Below are positions 43,874-53,829 of a DNA stretch of 64,000 nt, one piece after another (positions within the stretch are counted from its first letter, which is position 1; every line of letters starts with the position of its first letter). Made by a program: the position numbers and the translations under genes. The stretch lies in assembly GCF_006716645.1 (NCBI RefSeq), contig NZ_VFPL01000001.1, positions 62,001 through 126,000 of the forward strand, in the 5' to 3' direction. The stretch is from Arcticibacter tournemirensis. Lineage in GTDB: Bacteria; Bacteroidota; Bacteroidia; Sphingobacteriales; Sphingobacteriaceae. The notes beneath the pieces are model-generated. The model did no database searches. It saw only the letters and a program-made list of their open reading frames with translations, and was not told the DNA's origin.

Positions 43874-46800
43874 ATGGTCCAAAAAATCACATATTTCTGC
43901 CTGCTTTTTCTTCTGTGTTCATTTAAAAGCCAGGGGGCCAGGGGTAACAGCAGCTTCTACTTCCAACAACTCGACAATAGCAACGGGTTGTCCAACAGTG
44001 CCGTAAATGTAGTATACGAAGACAAAGACCTCCTTCTCTGGGCCGGCACCTGGGACGGTTTAAACATGTTCGATGGAACTGATTTTAAAGTCTATAACTA
44101 CACAAACAACAGATCGGGCAGCAACGGTATAGGAAGTAATGTAATACAGGACATTACCGAAGGACAGGATGGGAATATCTGGGTAAATACCATAGGGGGA
44201 ATTACCCGTATCGACAAAAGGGGAGGAGAGTTACATCAATATTTTTACAATAACAGCTCCCGGCGCAAGATAACCGAGAAGGAGTTCGAGCTTGTTGCTG
44301 ACAGCCTCGGACAAGTATTTTGTTATAGTAAAACCGAAGGATTACTTCGGTTTGATCCCATAAAAGACACCTTTGTTAAAATCAATATACCATCACAGAA
44401 CAGGAAGGTGATCAAAATGGCCCTTGACAAAAGAGGCCTGCTCTGGCTTCTTCAGGACAATGGCGAGCTAGCCGTTTGCAAGTACTACGGCAACAGGCTA
44501 AGGGCTCTGCGCGTAATTAAACACCCCTCCGGAATCGACAATTTCTTTTACGTCGGCGACATGTTATACCTCTATTGCAATGGCTATTTATATTCAGAAA
44601 CCAAAGATACCTTTGTAAGAACCAATAGAAAGCTGACAGGCATTAAATCTATTTGCAGTTACAATTCTTATTATCTGGTGCTGTTCGAGAATCAGGAACT
44701 CAGAGTTTACGATAAGTACTTTCGGAGTTCCTCATTTATGGCCGGAGAGCTAAAAAAGCTGGCAGGTATCAAAGTGCTTCATGTACTTTCATCAAAGGAA
44801 GGCACATTATGGATGGGCACTGATGGCAATGGGCTGATCAGGATCTATCCTAAAAAAAACCTTTTCGGTCTGATATCAAAAGCAGAAGAGGCTGCATTTA
44901 ATAAGCCGGCAAGAGCATTTTGCGAAGCTGAAGGTGATCTATGGATTGGCACTAAAGGCAAAGGGATTATCAGGTTGAAAGACTTTTGGACAACAGATAA
45001 AAACAAACTTCAAAGCAGTATCTTAAATACCGCCGGAGGACTCAATAATAATTCGGTATACGCACTGAAAAAGTCCTATCCATATGTGTATATCGGCACG
45101 GATGGCGCAGGCATAAACATCTACGATTTAAATTCAAAACGACTGATCCAATGGTCCGATATTGACGGGTCTGCGAAACTTCCGCCATTCAGTTCTGTAT
45201 ATGCTATTCAAAAAGACAGCGACGGCTCTCTATGGTTGGGAACCAGCGGCAGCGGCCTGATACACCTTCAATTGGGTACTACTACTACAGGCACCTTGTT
45301 TATTAAAAGCTTCGGACAGTACCTTTCGGAAAAAACAGAAGGACTGGCGAATGATATTATCTATGCGATCTCCAATACAGATGAAAGACATCTGTGGATA
45401 GCCTGCCGCTATGGAGGATTAAGCGTTCTTGACAAGGAGAATGGCCGCTTTAAGACATTCAAGGCATTCGGCGGACAAAACAGCCTCTCTAACAATGATG
45501 TTCTTTCCCTGTATTGCGACAAGCAAAAGGGTTTATGGATCGGGACTAGTTTTGGCCTTAATTACCTCAGTTATAGGGAATCATTGAAAGAGAAACCTCA
45601 GTTTGTCGGATTTACCATGGACGATGGGCTACCTAATAATACGATTCATGCAATAGAAGAAGGCGGCAATGGCGACATCTGGTTAAGTACCAACAAAGGG
45701 CTCGCCCGGCTTAGGGCCGGCACCAACATCATTACCACCTATAATGAAAACGACGGATTACAAAGCAACGAATTCAGCGACGGTGCAGTCTGGAAGTCCA
45801 ACACCGGCTATTTGTTCTTTGGCGGTATTTACGGCTTCAATTTTTTCCTTCCGCAAAATATAAGAGGAGACAGCAGGCAACCGAACCTCCTGGTATCGCA
45901 ACTGCAGGTTGGAGGAAAAAGTACAAATGAAAACCGCATTCAGGTTTTGCGATCTGCAAAAGACGAAGTTCCGGAATATGTAGCTGAGCGGGAAATGAAT
46001 TTCTTCAGGCTTAACCTTAAATCAATCAGCTTTATCAATCCTGTAAAAAACGAATTCAGTTACAAGCTGGAGGGGATTGATAAAAACTGGAACTATTCAG
46101 CTACTAACGGGAGTATTGTTTATAATAGTATTCCGCCCGGGCATTATACGCTCTTTGTCAGATGGTCAAATGCAGAGGGCAACTGGACCATACCAACTCC
46201 CGTTTTCAAATTAAGAATCAAACAATATATCTGGCTCTCATATCCCGCGCTTGGCCTTTACCTCACTGTCCTTATCATTTCAGGTTACCTGTTTCATTTG
46301 TACCGGAAAAACAAGCTGGAGATGAAATATAAACTCGAAATGGAGTATCATCTGCGCCAGAAAGATGAGAGCATCCATCAGCAGCGACTAAATTTCTTTA
46401 CAAACATAGCACACGAAATTCAAACTCCTCTGACGCTGATCACGGGCTCAGTAGAACATTTTTTGGTATCGAGAAAGAATGAGCTATTGAAGAATAAAGA
46501 AAACAACTACTTCCTGTCGCTTGTCTATCAGCATTCAGTGAGGCTTACCTACCTCGTACAGCAGTTACTTGAATTCAGAAAAGCGGAGGCCGGCTTTTTA
46601 AAGAGGACGGATCATTACATTGACATCAGCAAGATGCTCAACAGCCTTACATCCCTTTTTATCACCGAAAGCAGAAAGCTTGGAAAACCTTATAACAGGG
46701 AAATACAGGATGGCATCGCCGGTTTTGTTGATAAAGATAAATTGGAGAAAATTTTGTTTAATCTGCTGTCAAACGCTTTTAAACATTCCGGCCCGCAGGA

Positions 46801-47995
46801 TGCAGTTACGTTTAAGGCAAGTTATAGCAAAAAACGAAACGAACTCTGCATTCGCGTAGTAAACGCTGGATGCAAACTAACGGATGAAGATGTAAAACTG
46901 CTTTTTAATAAGTTTTACACCAAAGATGGATCAAGCTATGAGAAACCCAGCACAGGCATCGGGCTGTCTTTTGCAAAAGAACTGGCAACGTTACTGAAAG
47001 CAAGCATTAGCGTTGAACTTCATGCAGGAACTATCGAATTTATCCTTTGCCTGCCCGTTAAAACGAGCTCAGGCGAGGTCGACGAAAATGAAGTTGCTAC
47101 ATCGGCTCCCTCATATCTCTATGAATCACTACTGCAGCACTATGAACAACCCGTACTTTTAAACAGTGATGAAGGCAACAAGATTAGTCTGATCGACGAA
47201 CTGCATCAGAAAACAAAACATAGTATCCTGATAGTTGAAGATAACCTCGAATTACGCTACCTGATTCACCAGGTTTTAAAAGACCAGTATATCGTTTATG
47301 AAGCCGGCAACGGCGAAGAAGCATTGGCTCTATTAAAGAAAAACATGCCCGATCTGATTATCAGTGATGTAATGATGCCTGGCATGGACGGACTGGAGCT
47401 TTGCCGTGAAGTAAAGAATACACCAGCCACTGCCCAGATCCCTTTCATCATTCTTTCTGCGAAGGGAACTGAAGAGAATAAAGAGGAAGGCTATGAAGTA
47501 GGCGCCGATGCCTACATTCCCAAACCATTCAATATAAACTACCTTCAGGTAAGAGTGCGTAAGCTGATCGACTACCGGAGCCGCATGAAGGAATTGGTGA
47601 AAGACCAGAATATCAGCAGTCAGTTTATGAACACCGATATTGCCGAGGCCGATAAGGCGTTTCTGGAATCTATTTTAAAAGTAATAGAGAATAACCTCGA
47701 CGAGCCGGGGCTTAACGCGAATACGATAGAGTCTGCGCTTTCTATCAGCAAAATGCAGCTTTACCGAAAGCTCAAGTCGCTCGCGGGGATGACACCCGCT
47801 GAATTTATTAAGAGGATCCGTCTTAAGCATGCCGCTGATATGCTCCGCAACTCGCAGTACACGGTCTCTGAAATTATTTACCGTACAGGATTTAACAGTA
47901 AATCGTATTTCTTCCGGGAATTTAAAAAGATCTATCAATGTGCCCCCAACGACTACCGCGCCAAACAATTTGAAGCAAACATACAAGACTCCTGA
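43874..47995 (+). CDS. Hybrid two-component system regulator (HTCS) of the polysaccharide locus
   Basis: This is a one-protein sensor kinase and DNA-binding regulator of 1373 residues. After a signal peptide come about 700 residues of two-component propeller repeats (e.g. LWAGTWDGLNMFDG, LWLGTSGSGLIHL), then a Y_Y_Y domain (about 705-775). One membrane helix follows (about 785-810), then HisKA with the phospho-His in NIAHEIQTPLTLI (His847; Gln replaces the usual Arg). Next are the ATPase domain, a receiver domain (about 1115-1235, phospho-Asp about 1165 in IISDVMMPGMDG) and an AraC-type helix-turn-helix (about 1270-1373). HTCS proteins sense an oligosaccharide in the periplasm and activate the adjacent susCD genes. 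Confidence 0.96.
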   Translation: MVQKITYFCLLFLLCSFKSQGARGNSSFYFQQLDNSNGLSNSAVNVVYEDKDLLLWAGTWDGLNMFDGTDFKVYNYTNNRSGSNGIGSNVIQDITEGQDGNIWVNTIGGITRIDKRGGELHQYFYNNSSRRKITEKEFELVADSLGQVFCYSKTEGLLRFDPIKDTFVKINIPSQNRKVIKMALDKRGLLWLLQDNGELAVCKYYGNRLRALRVIKHPSGIDNFFYVGDMLYLYCNGYLYSETKDTFVRTNRKLTGIKSICSYNSYYLVLFENQELRVYDKYFRSSSFMAGELKKLAGIKVLHVLSSKEGTLWMGTDGNGLIRIYPKKNLFGLISKAEEAAFNKPARAFCEAEGDLWIGTKGKGIIRLKDFWTTDKNKLQSSILNTAGGLNNNSVYALKKSYPYVYIGTDGAGINIYDLNSKRLIQWSDIDGSAKLPPFSSVYAIQKDSDGSLWLGTSGSGLIHLQLGTTTTGTLFIKSFGQYLSEKTEGLANDIIYAISNTDERHLWIACRYGGLSVLDKENGRFKTFKAFGGQNSLSNNDVLSLYCDKQKGLWIGTSFGLNYLSYRESLKEKPQFVGFTMDDGLPNNTIHAIEEGGNGDIWLSTNKGLARLRAGTNIITTYNENDGLQSNEFSDGAVWKSNTGYLFFGGIYGFNFFLPQNIRGDSRQPNLLVSQLQVGGKSTNENRIQVLRSAKDEVPEYVAEREMNFFRLNLKSISFINPVKNEFSYKLEGIDKNWNYSATNGSIVYNSIPPGHYTLFVRWSNAEGNWTIPTPVFKLRIKQYIWLSYPALGLYLTVLIISGYLFHLYRKNKLEMKYKLEMEYHLRQKDESIHQQRLNFFTNIAHEIQTPLTLITGSVEHFLVSRKNELLKNKENNYFLSLVYQHSVRLTYLVQQLLEFRKAEAGFLKRTDHYIDISKMLNSLTSLFITESRKLGKPYNREIQDGIAGFVDKDKLEKILFNLLSNAFKHSGPQDAVTFKASYSKKRNELCIRVVNAGCKLTDEDVKLLFNKFYTKDGSSYEKPSTGIGLSFAKELATLLKASISVELHAGTIEFILCLPVKTSSGEVDENEVATSAPSYLYESLLQHYEQPVLLNSDEGNKISLIDELHQKTKHSILIVEDNLELRYLIHQVLKDQYIVYEAGNGEEALALLKKNMPDLIISDVMMPGMDGLELCREVKNTPATAQIPFIILSAKGTEENKEEGYEVGADAYIPKPFNINYLQVRVRKLIDYRSRMKELVKDQNISSQFMNTDIAEADKAFLESILKVIENNLDEPGLNANTIESALSISKMQLYRKLKSLAGMTPAEFIKRIRLKHAADMLRNSQYTVSEIIYRTGFNSKSYFFREFKKIYQCAPNDYRAKQFEANIQDS

Positions 47996-48083
47996 CCAGG
48001 ACAAAACCCAAAAAAATGCATTAAGCCTGATTCAGTGGACTAAAATGATACTATAGTGAACCACCAACCCGCTATGCCGGGAC

Positions 48084-48091
48084 TACTTTTG
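48084..48091 (+). promoter_or_regulatory. -7 element before susC-like gene
   Basis: TACTTTTG fits TAnnTTTG, with a leader of about 15 nt. No -33 TTG is present at the right distance, as expected for a promoter that needs the HTCS activator. Confidence 0.5.
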
Positions 48092-48111
48092 CATCAACCA
48101 AACAAAATTAT

Positions 48112-51100
48112 ATGAAAAGTAATCGATACCTCTTTATTGGTTTTATAAACCTTTTTCTGATACTCGCCGCTTTCAGCAGCGTGGCTCAGGTAAAAATTAC
48201 CGGGAAGGTTACAGACAACAGCAACCTTGGCCTGCCCGGTGTAGTAGTTCAGCAGACTTCTACTCAGAACCGCGTCCCGACAGATATTAACGGCAATTAT
48301 GTCATTACCCTTCAGGCCGGCTCTCCTCAGTCGCTCGTCTTTACCTATATAGGATTCGACAAAACAACCGTTCCCTACAGCGGAAATGCTGTTATCAATG
48401 TGCAATTGAAGCCCAGCACTTCCAGCTTAGATGAAGTGGTCGTTGTGGGTTACACGTCACAACGGAAAGGCTCGATAAGTGGCGCTGTAAGCACCGTCAA
48501 TATGGAAGACGTGGAAACCAGAAGAGTTCCAAATGTATCTCAGGTAGTGCAGGGGCAGATCGCAGGAGTCACGGTAACACAGGGCACAGGGGCTCCCGGC
48601 GACCCTATCCAGGTGCGTATCCGCGGCTTGGGAACCATCGGAGATAATGATCCGCTTTACATCGTCGATGGCAATCCTACAAAAGACATTTCATCGCTGA
48701 ATCCTGCAGACATTAAAACCTTTACCGTTCTTAAGGATGCGGCGTCTGCTGCTATTTACGGATCACGCGCCGCTAATGGAGTAGTGGTGATTACCACCTT
48801 GCAGGGAATGGCAGGAAAGCCCGTCATAGAACTAAACTATTTTAACGGAGCTCAGCAGGTAACTAATCTTCCGCACATGCTCAACTCTACCCAGTATCTG
48901 AACAAGCAGGAAGAAGCCTGGAATAACGCTGGCTTCCAAAATAATCCCTACACAATAGCGAAGACGAGAACAGATCTTGCTAACACCGACTGGCTCGACG
49001 AGCTTTTTGAAACAGGTCATTCTCAAAGCGCTCAGCTGACAGCAAGCGGAGGAAGCGAAAAGGTTCAATATCTTTTTTCTGGCGGTTACTACAAGCAAGA
49101 CGGAATTGTGGTATTCAACAACGACCAGTATGAAAGAATAAACTTCAGAACAAATATTAATGCCAGCCTTACAGACAGGCTCAGGATTGGGACAAACCTG
49201 CAGATCTCAAACGAAAAACAGGATTGGCTTTCATCCAGCGGCGATGCTCCGGGCATTATCAGGCATGCTCTGCTGCGTCCTCCTGTACTCGCAGTATACA
49301 AGGATCCTTCCGACCCGACCTATAGCGCTGCCGATCCCTTCACAGATCTTCCTCTTTATTATAAAGACGCTAAGGGCGTTGGTCAGTGGGATCAAAATCT
49401 CGAAAAGACTTCCAATCCTGTCGCTCTTGCATACTTTGCAAATGATAAAAGAAACAGGTTTAAAACATTTGGGACATTCTATGGAGAATATGCTTTTCTG
49501 GGCGATAAATCGCTAAAACTAAAAACGAATATTGGGATAGACCTGAGCTATTACCATAACAAAGCCTTTAACCAGAATTTTGGGGATGACGACAATGGTG
49601 GTGCTGAAAAGGACAAAGGCAAAGGAATGGGCAGGCAGAACAGACCTACCAACCTAAGCGAGGAGAGGGGACAAAACCTGAACCTCACATGGACCAATAC
49701 CCTAAACTATGTGAAAACATTTGGAAGACATTCCCTCAATGCACTTGCAGGGAGTGAATATATTAAATTTACCGAATCTGGCATATCGGCTTCCCGGGCA
49801 CGCTTTGATTATACCTCATCTTCTTTCCAATACATTGATTTCGGGAACACCAGTTCTGATCTGTGGAATGGCGGAAGTGGTTCTGAATGGGCTTTATTCT
49901 CTCTGTTTGGTTCGGCTACGTATGTTTACAATTCAAAATATATGATCACTGCCAATTACAGGGCAGATGCTTCTTCACGCTTTGGCGAAAATAATCAATG
50001 GGCCTATTTTCCCTCTATCTCAGCTGGCTGGACGATCTCACAGGAAAACTTCATGAAAGATCTTCCCTGGATCACTGATCTTAAACTGAGGGCAAGCACC
50101 GGGAAACTTGGAAATCAACAAATTGACAATTATGCTTTTCTCACGCTGTTAAGAAAAAATGGGGATCGTTATGTTCTGGACCGCTACGGAAATCCCGATT
50201 TAAAATGGGAGTCCACTTTGCAAAACAATATCGGTCTTGATTTGGGATTGCTCAGAAACAGCCTGTATTTCTCTTTTGATTATTTCACAAAAAAAACGAG
50301 TGATATGCTGCTGAAAATCCAGCTACCACGCCTGGTAGGGAATGTGAAGCCAACGTATGTAAACGCTGGTGAGGTACAGAATAAAGGGTTTGAGATGGCG
50401 GTCAGCTACCGGAATAAGATCGGAAAATTTCAGTATGGCATCAATGGAAACATTGCAGCGATACATAATGAAGTAAAAAAACTACATCCTAACAGTCCGG
50501 CGATAGTGGATGCGTACACCAAAACCGCGCCTGGACACCAGCTTGGCGCCTTTTACGGATATCAGATGGAAGGCATTTACCAAAATGCCGGTGAAGTGAC
50601 CCAGCATCTGTATGCTACTAACAATCCTTCAGAAAAACCGGGCGACATTAAATTCCGTGACCTCGATGGTAACGGATTAATAGACGATAACGACCGCACT
50701 TATATTGGCAACCCTGTACCCAAGCTAAACTATGGACTGAACCTGTCGGGCAATTATAAAGGCTTTGATCTGTCGGTATTATTACAGGGAGTTAATGGCG
50801 TGGATAAGTATAACGACGGAAAGAAGATCCTTGATTATGACACCCGTCCGTTCAACTATACCACGGCAGTATTGGATAGCTGGAATGGCGAGGGCTCTAC
50901 AAACAGTATCCCAAGGGTAAGTTTCACCGACAATGGCAGCAGTAGGGTATCCAGCATTTTTGTCGAAGACGCGTCTTATTTCCGGATTAAGAACGTAGAG
51001 ATTGGATATTCCTTCGGCGCCTTACTTAAGAAGAAGATCCCCGGAATTCAAAACGTCAGACTTTACGTCTCAGGGCAGAACCTCTATACCAGTACAAAAT

Positions 51101-51195
51101 ACACGGGACTTGATCCCGAGACCACTGATCCTATAGACATGGGCACCTACCCGCAGTCGAGGGCATTTCTCTTTGGCATGAATGTTAAATTTTAA
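48112..51195 (+). CDS. SusC/RagA-type TonB-dependent glycan transporter
   Basis: The 1027-residue product has a signal peptide (cleavage near SSVAQ) and a carboxypeptidase-like regulatory domain (about 26-105, KITGKVTDNSNLGLPGVVV). A TonB-box-like region follows (SLDEVVVVGY). The plug has the SusC signatures VQGQIAGVTVTQG, RIRGLGTI, PLYIVDG and LKDAASAAIYGSRAANG, and a 22-strand-type barrel ends in FLFGMNVKF. It imports oligosaccharide across the outer membrane with the SusD-like lid encoded 17 nt downstream. Confidence 0.97.
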   Translation: MKSNRYLFIGFINLFLILAAFSSVAQVKITGKVTDNSNLGLPGVVVQQTSTQNRVPTDINGNYVITLQAGSPQSLVFTYIGFDKTTVPYSGNAVINVQLKPSTSSLDEVVVVGYTSQRKGSISGAVSTVNMEDVETRRVPNVSQVVQGQIAGVTVTQGTGAPGDPIQVRIRGLGTIGDNDPLYIVDGNPTKDISSLNPADIKTFTVLKDAASAAIYGSRAANGVVVITTLQGMAGKPVIELNYFNGAQQVTNLPHMLNSTQYLNKQEEAWNNAGFQNNPYTIAKTRTDLANTDWLDELFETGHSQSAQLTASGGSEKVQYLFSGGYYKQDGIVVFNNDQYERINFRTNINASLTDRLRIGTNLQISNEKQDWLSSSGDAPGIIRHALLRPPVLAVYKDPSDPTYSAADPFTDLPLYYKDAKGVGQWDQNLEKTSNPVALAYFANDKRNRFKTFGTFYGEYAFLGDKSLKLKTNIGIDLSYYHNKAFNQNFGDDDNGGAEKDKGKGMGRQNRPTNLSEERGQNLNLTWTNTLNYVKTFGRHSLNALAGSEYIKFTESGISASRARFDYTSSSFQYIDFGNTSSDLWNGGSGSEWALFSLFGSATYVYNSKYMITANYRADASSRFGENNQWAYFPSISAGWTISQENFMKDLPWITDLKLRASTGKLGNQQIDNYAFLTLLRKNGDRYVLDRYGNPDLKWESTLQNNIGLDLGLLRNSLYFSFDYFTKKTSDMLLKIQLPRLVGNVKPTYVNAGEVQNKGFEMAVSYRNKIGKFQYGINGNIAAIHNEVKKLHPNSPAIVDAYTKTAPGHQLGAFYGYQMEGIYQNAGEVTQHLYATNNPSEKPGDIKFRDLDGNGLIDDNDRTYIGNPVPKLNYGLNLSGNYKGFDLSVLLQGVNGVDKYNDGKKILDYDTRPFNYTTAVLDSWNGEGSTNSIPRVSFTDNGSSRVSSIFVEDASYFRIKNVEIGYSFGALLKKKIPGIQNVRLYVSGQNLYTSTKYTGLDPETTDPIDMGTYPQSRAFLFGMNVKF

Positions 51196-51212
51196 ATCAT
51201 AAGGAGTATAAT

Positions 51213-52700
51213 ATGAAACCGATATATATATACATCATAACCGCAGCCCTTGTTGTGTCTGCAGGCTGCCAAAAGGAACTGGATAAAGATCCGATAGGTT
51301 TAATCACTCCGGATCAGATCAATGCCACTCCAACAGTAAATACCATTACTACGACAGTTGATGGGTCCTACCAGATGCTTTCAAGTACCTTAAACCTGAT
51401 TGGTAACTGGGCCTGGCCGGAAGGAACAGTAATCCGGCCCGACTTCGTTATCCAGGATATGGCCTCCGACGACATGCAGAAAAAATGGGCGCCCGATGGT
51501 GATCAGCCCTGGATGGATGAAGTTTCTGGATTTCGGTTCACTGCGAACAATGCCGCCTTTAACGGTATATGGAGCTTCGACTACGAAGGTATCGCAGTTA
51601 CCAACCAGGCTATTAGCTATCTCACTAACAACGAGCTGATTTCATCCTTATCAATGAACGAATCGCTCAGAAACAGGTGTCTTGGTGAAGCTTATTTCCT
51701 CAGGGCCTTTTACTATTTCGATCTGGTTAACAACTTCGGAGATGTTGCCCTTGTATTGAAACCGCTCGAGAATTTCAACGAAGCCTACAAGGTAGCCATA
51801 AGGGTACCGGCCACTCAGGTTCGCGAGCAGATCAGTGCCGACCTTGCTGCAGCAAAACCATTGCTCCCCGCTGCCAAATACTCAAGTAACACAGAGAGAT
51901 GGCGTGTGTCGAAAGGGGCTGTAACAGCCCTGCAAGCAAAGATTGCCCTCTATAACAAAAACTGGCAAGAGGTGATCAGTCTGGTAAATGAACTCGAAGC
52001 CTCGGGCTTTTACAGCCTTAATGCTCATTATTTCGATAATTTCAGTGTAGCTGAAGAGTTTACCGAGGATGAGGTAATATTCGCATACGACCATCAGAGC
52101 GGAAAACTACCGGCCAGAGGCAATGGACTAAGCGCCTTGCTCGACTGGGGCTTCGTAGCACCAACAGCTGGTTTTATAAATGAGTTCGAATCAAACGACC
52201 CACGGCTTCTGTACACGGTTAACAGCGCAACAAAAACTGTCAATAAACTTCTCGGCAGCACTAACGGCACCTACAAAGGAAACGACGACGCCCCCGGCAA
52301 CAAAATATACATTCGTTTTGCAGATGTGCTACTATGGAAAGCAGAAGCTTATCTCGAAACCAGTAATTATCCGGCAGCAATAGCAATCATAAATCAAATA
52401 CGGCAACGGGCAAGAACCACACCTGCAATAGATGGATCGGCTGTTCCGGCGGGAACACTACCCGCCAGAAATGCAACATCAACTAATAAAGATGAAATCA
52501 AAGGCTGGCTGATGCATGAAAGAAGGGTAGAATTGGGCTTCGAAGGACAACGCTTTCACGATCTGAAAAGATGGGGCATAGCCAAACAGGTCCTAACTGC
52601 TGCCGGAAAGAACTTTCAGGACAAAAACTATCTCTATCCTATACCCCAGGGAGAGATTGATAAAACAGCAGGAGTAATTACACAGAACCCAGGATATTAA
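51213..52700 (+). CDS. SusD/RagB-type glycan-binding lipoprotein
   Basis: A 495-residue surface lipoprotein with lipobox VVSAGCQ (Cys19). It has the SusD-like N-terminal domain with TPR-type helices (RNRCLGEAYFLRAFYYFDLVNNFGDV split around residues 150-175). The C-terminal RagB/SusD domain contains RFADVLLWKAEAYLE, WLMHERRVELGFEGQRFHDLKRWG and YPIPQGEID, all typical. It binds the glycan at the surface and closes over the SusC-like channel. Confidence 0.96.
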   Translation: MKPIYIYIITAALVVSAGCQKELDKDPIGLITPDQINATPTVNTITTTVDGSYQMLSSTLNLIGNWAWPEGTVIRPDFVIQDMASDDMQKKWAPDGDQPWMDEVSGFRFTANNAAFNGIWSFDYEGIAVTNQAISYLTNNELISSLSMNESLRNRCLGEAYFLRAFYYFDLVNNFGDVALVLKPLENFNEAYKVAIRVPATQVREQISADLAAAKPLLPAAKYSSNTERWRVSKGAVTALQAKIALYNKNWQEVISLVNELEASGFYSLNAHYFDNFSVAEEFTEDEVIFAYDHQSGKLPARGNGLSALLDWGFVAPTAGFINEFESNDPRLLYTVNSATKTVNKLLGSTNGTYKGNDDAPGNKIYIRFADVLLWKAEAYLETSNYPAAIAIINQIRQRARTTPAIDGSAVPAGTLPARNATSTNKDEIKGWLMHERRVELGFEGQRFHDLKRWGIAKQVLTAAGKNFQDKNYLYPIPQGEIDKTAGVITQNPGY

Positions 52701-52767
52701 ATCGCACACTCTTCCGGCCAGAGGCCCACACGACTCCAGCCGGATATGAACATCCTAAATTTTAAAA

Positions 52768-53829
52768 ATGATGAATGATAAAGCCCACAGATTTATAGAG
52801 AACCCTCTTCTTTCACCGTCCGACCTTGAACCAAGCTGGCCAGGACTCGAAATAACCTGCCTGCTTAATCCGGGAGTGTTTACTTTCCAGGGAAAGATTT
52901 GGATCATTGTACGGGTGGCCGAAAGGCCTGCTCAGAAAGAAGGCTTCATCTCTTTCCCGATCCTTACCCCAGAAGGAATTGAAATAATCGAGATCCCATC
53001 AAATGACCCTGATCTGAATAAAGAAGATCCAAGGATCATAAAATATAAAGGAGCCGACTATCTTACCACACTCTCACATCTGCGATTATTATGCAGTGAG
53101 GACGGCATCCGTTTTTACGAGCCCGAAGGATATGATATTCTCAGCGGTTCGGGCGACCACCAGGCTTTTGGAATAGAAGACTGCCGCGTTACATTCCTCG
53201 AAGGAACTTATTATCTCTCCTTCACCGCCGTATCTTCAAACGGAGTGGCGGTAGGAATGAAAACCACACATGACTGGAAAACTTTTACCGACGAAGGCAT
53301 CATTATACCTCCTCATAATAAGGACTGCGCCATCTTTGAAGAAAAGATCGGCGGCAAGTTTTATGCACTGCACCGTCCGAGCAGTGTTGATCTGGGAGGT
53401 AATTACATCTGGATTGCCGAATCGCCTGATGGTATACACTGGGGAAAGCACAAGTGTCTGGTAAAAACCCGTGCAGATAAATGGGACAGCAAAAGAGTAG
53501 GTGCGGGTGCCGCTCCTGTTAAAACAGACAAAGGCTGGCTTGAGATATACCATGGCGCAAATGCACAACACCGGTATTGCCTCGGCGCGGTATTGCTCGA
53601 TCTGGACAACCCTTCGGTTGTTCTGGCCCGGACAGACGAGCCGATAATGGTGCCTTCCGAAAATTATGAGCTAAGCGGGTTCTTCGGGCATGTGGTATTC
53701 ACAAATGGCCATATAGTAAATGGCGACGAAATAACTATTTACTACGGCGCGGCAGACGAGTTTGTTTGTGGTGCCAGGTTTTCAATTGCTGAAATACTGG
53801 CTTCTTTAACCTATGATCATGTTAAATAA
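52768..53829 (+). CDS. Glycoside hydrolase family 130 mannoside phosphorylase
   Basis: A 353-residue five-bladed propeller enzyme without a signal peptide, so cytoplasmic. Family marks are NKEDPRIIKYKGADYLT, GIEDCRVTFLEGTYYLSFTAVS, WDSKRVGAGAAPVK and GWLEIYHGA. The catalytic Asp is expected in GIEDCR, where Cys replaces the Pro of the common GxEDPR. GH130 members phosphorolyse beta-mannosides such as mannosyl-glucose or beta-1,2-/1,4-mannobiose, giving mannose-1-phosphate; which linkage applies here is not visible. It overlaps the MFS gene by up to 17 nt, so translation is coupled. Confidence 0.92.
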   Translation: MMNDKAHRFIENPLLSPSDLEPSWPGLEITCLLNPGVFTFQGKIWIIVRVAERPAQKEGFISFPILTPEGIEIIEIPSNDPDLNKEDPRIIKYKGADYLTTLSHLRLLCSEDGIRFYEPEGYDILSGSGDHQAFGIEDCRVTFLEGTYYLSFTAVSSNGVAVGMKTTHDWKTFTDEGIIIPPHNKDCAIFEEKIGGKFYALHRPSSVDLGGNYIWIAESPDGIHWGKHKCLVKTRADKWDSKRVGAGAAPVKTDKGWLEIYHGANAQHRYCLGAVLLDLDNPSVVLARTDEPIMVPSENYELSGFFGHVVFTNGHIVNGDEITIYYGAADEFVCGARFSIAEILASLTYDHVK

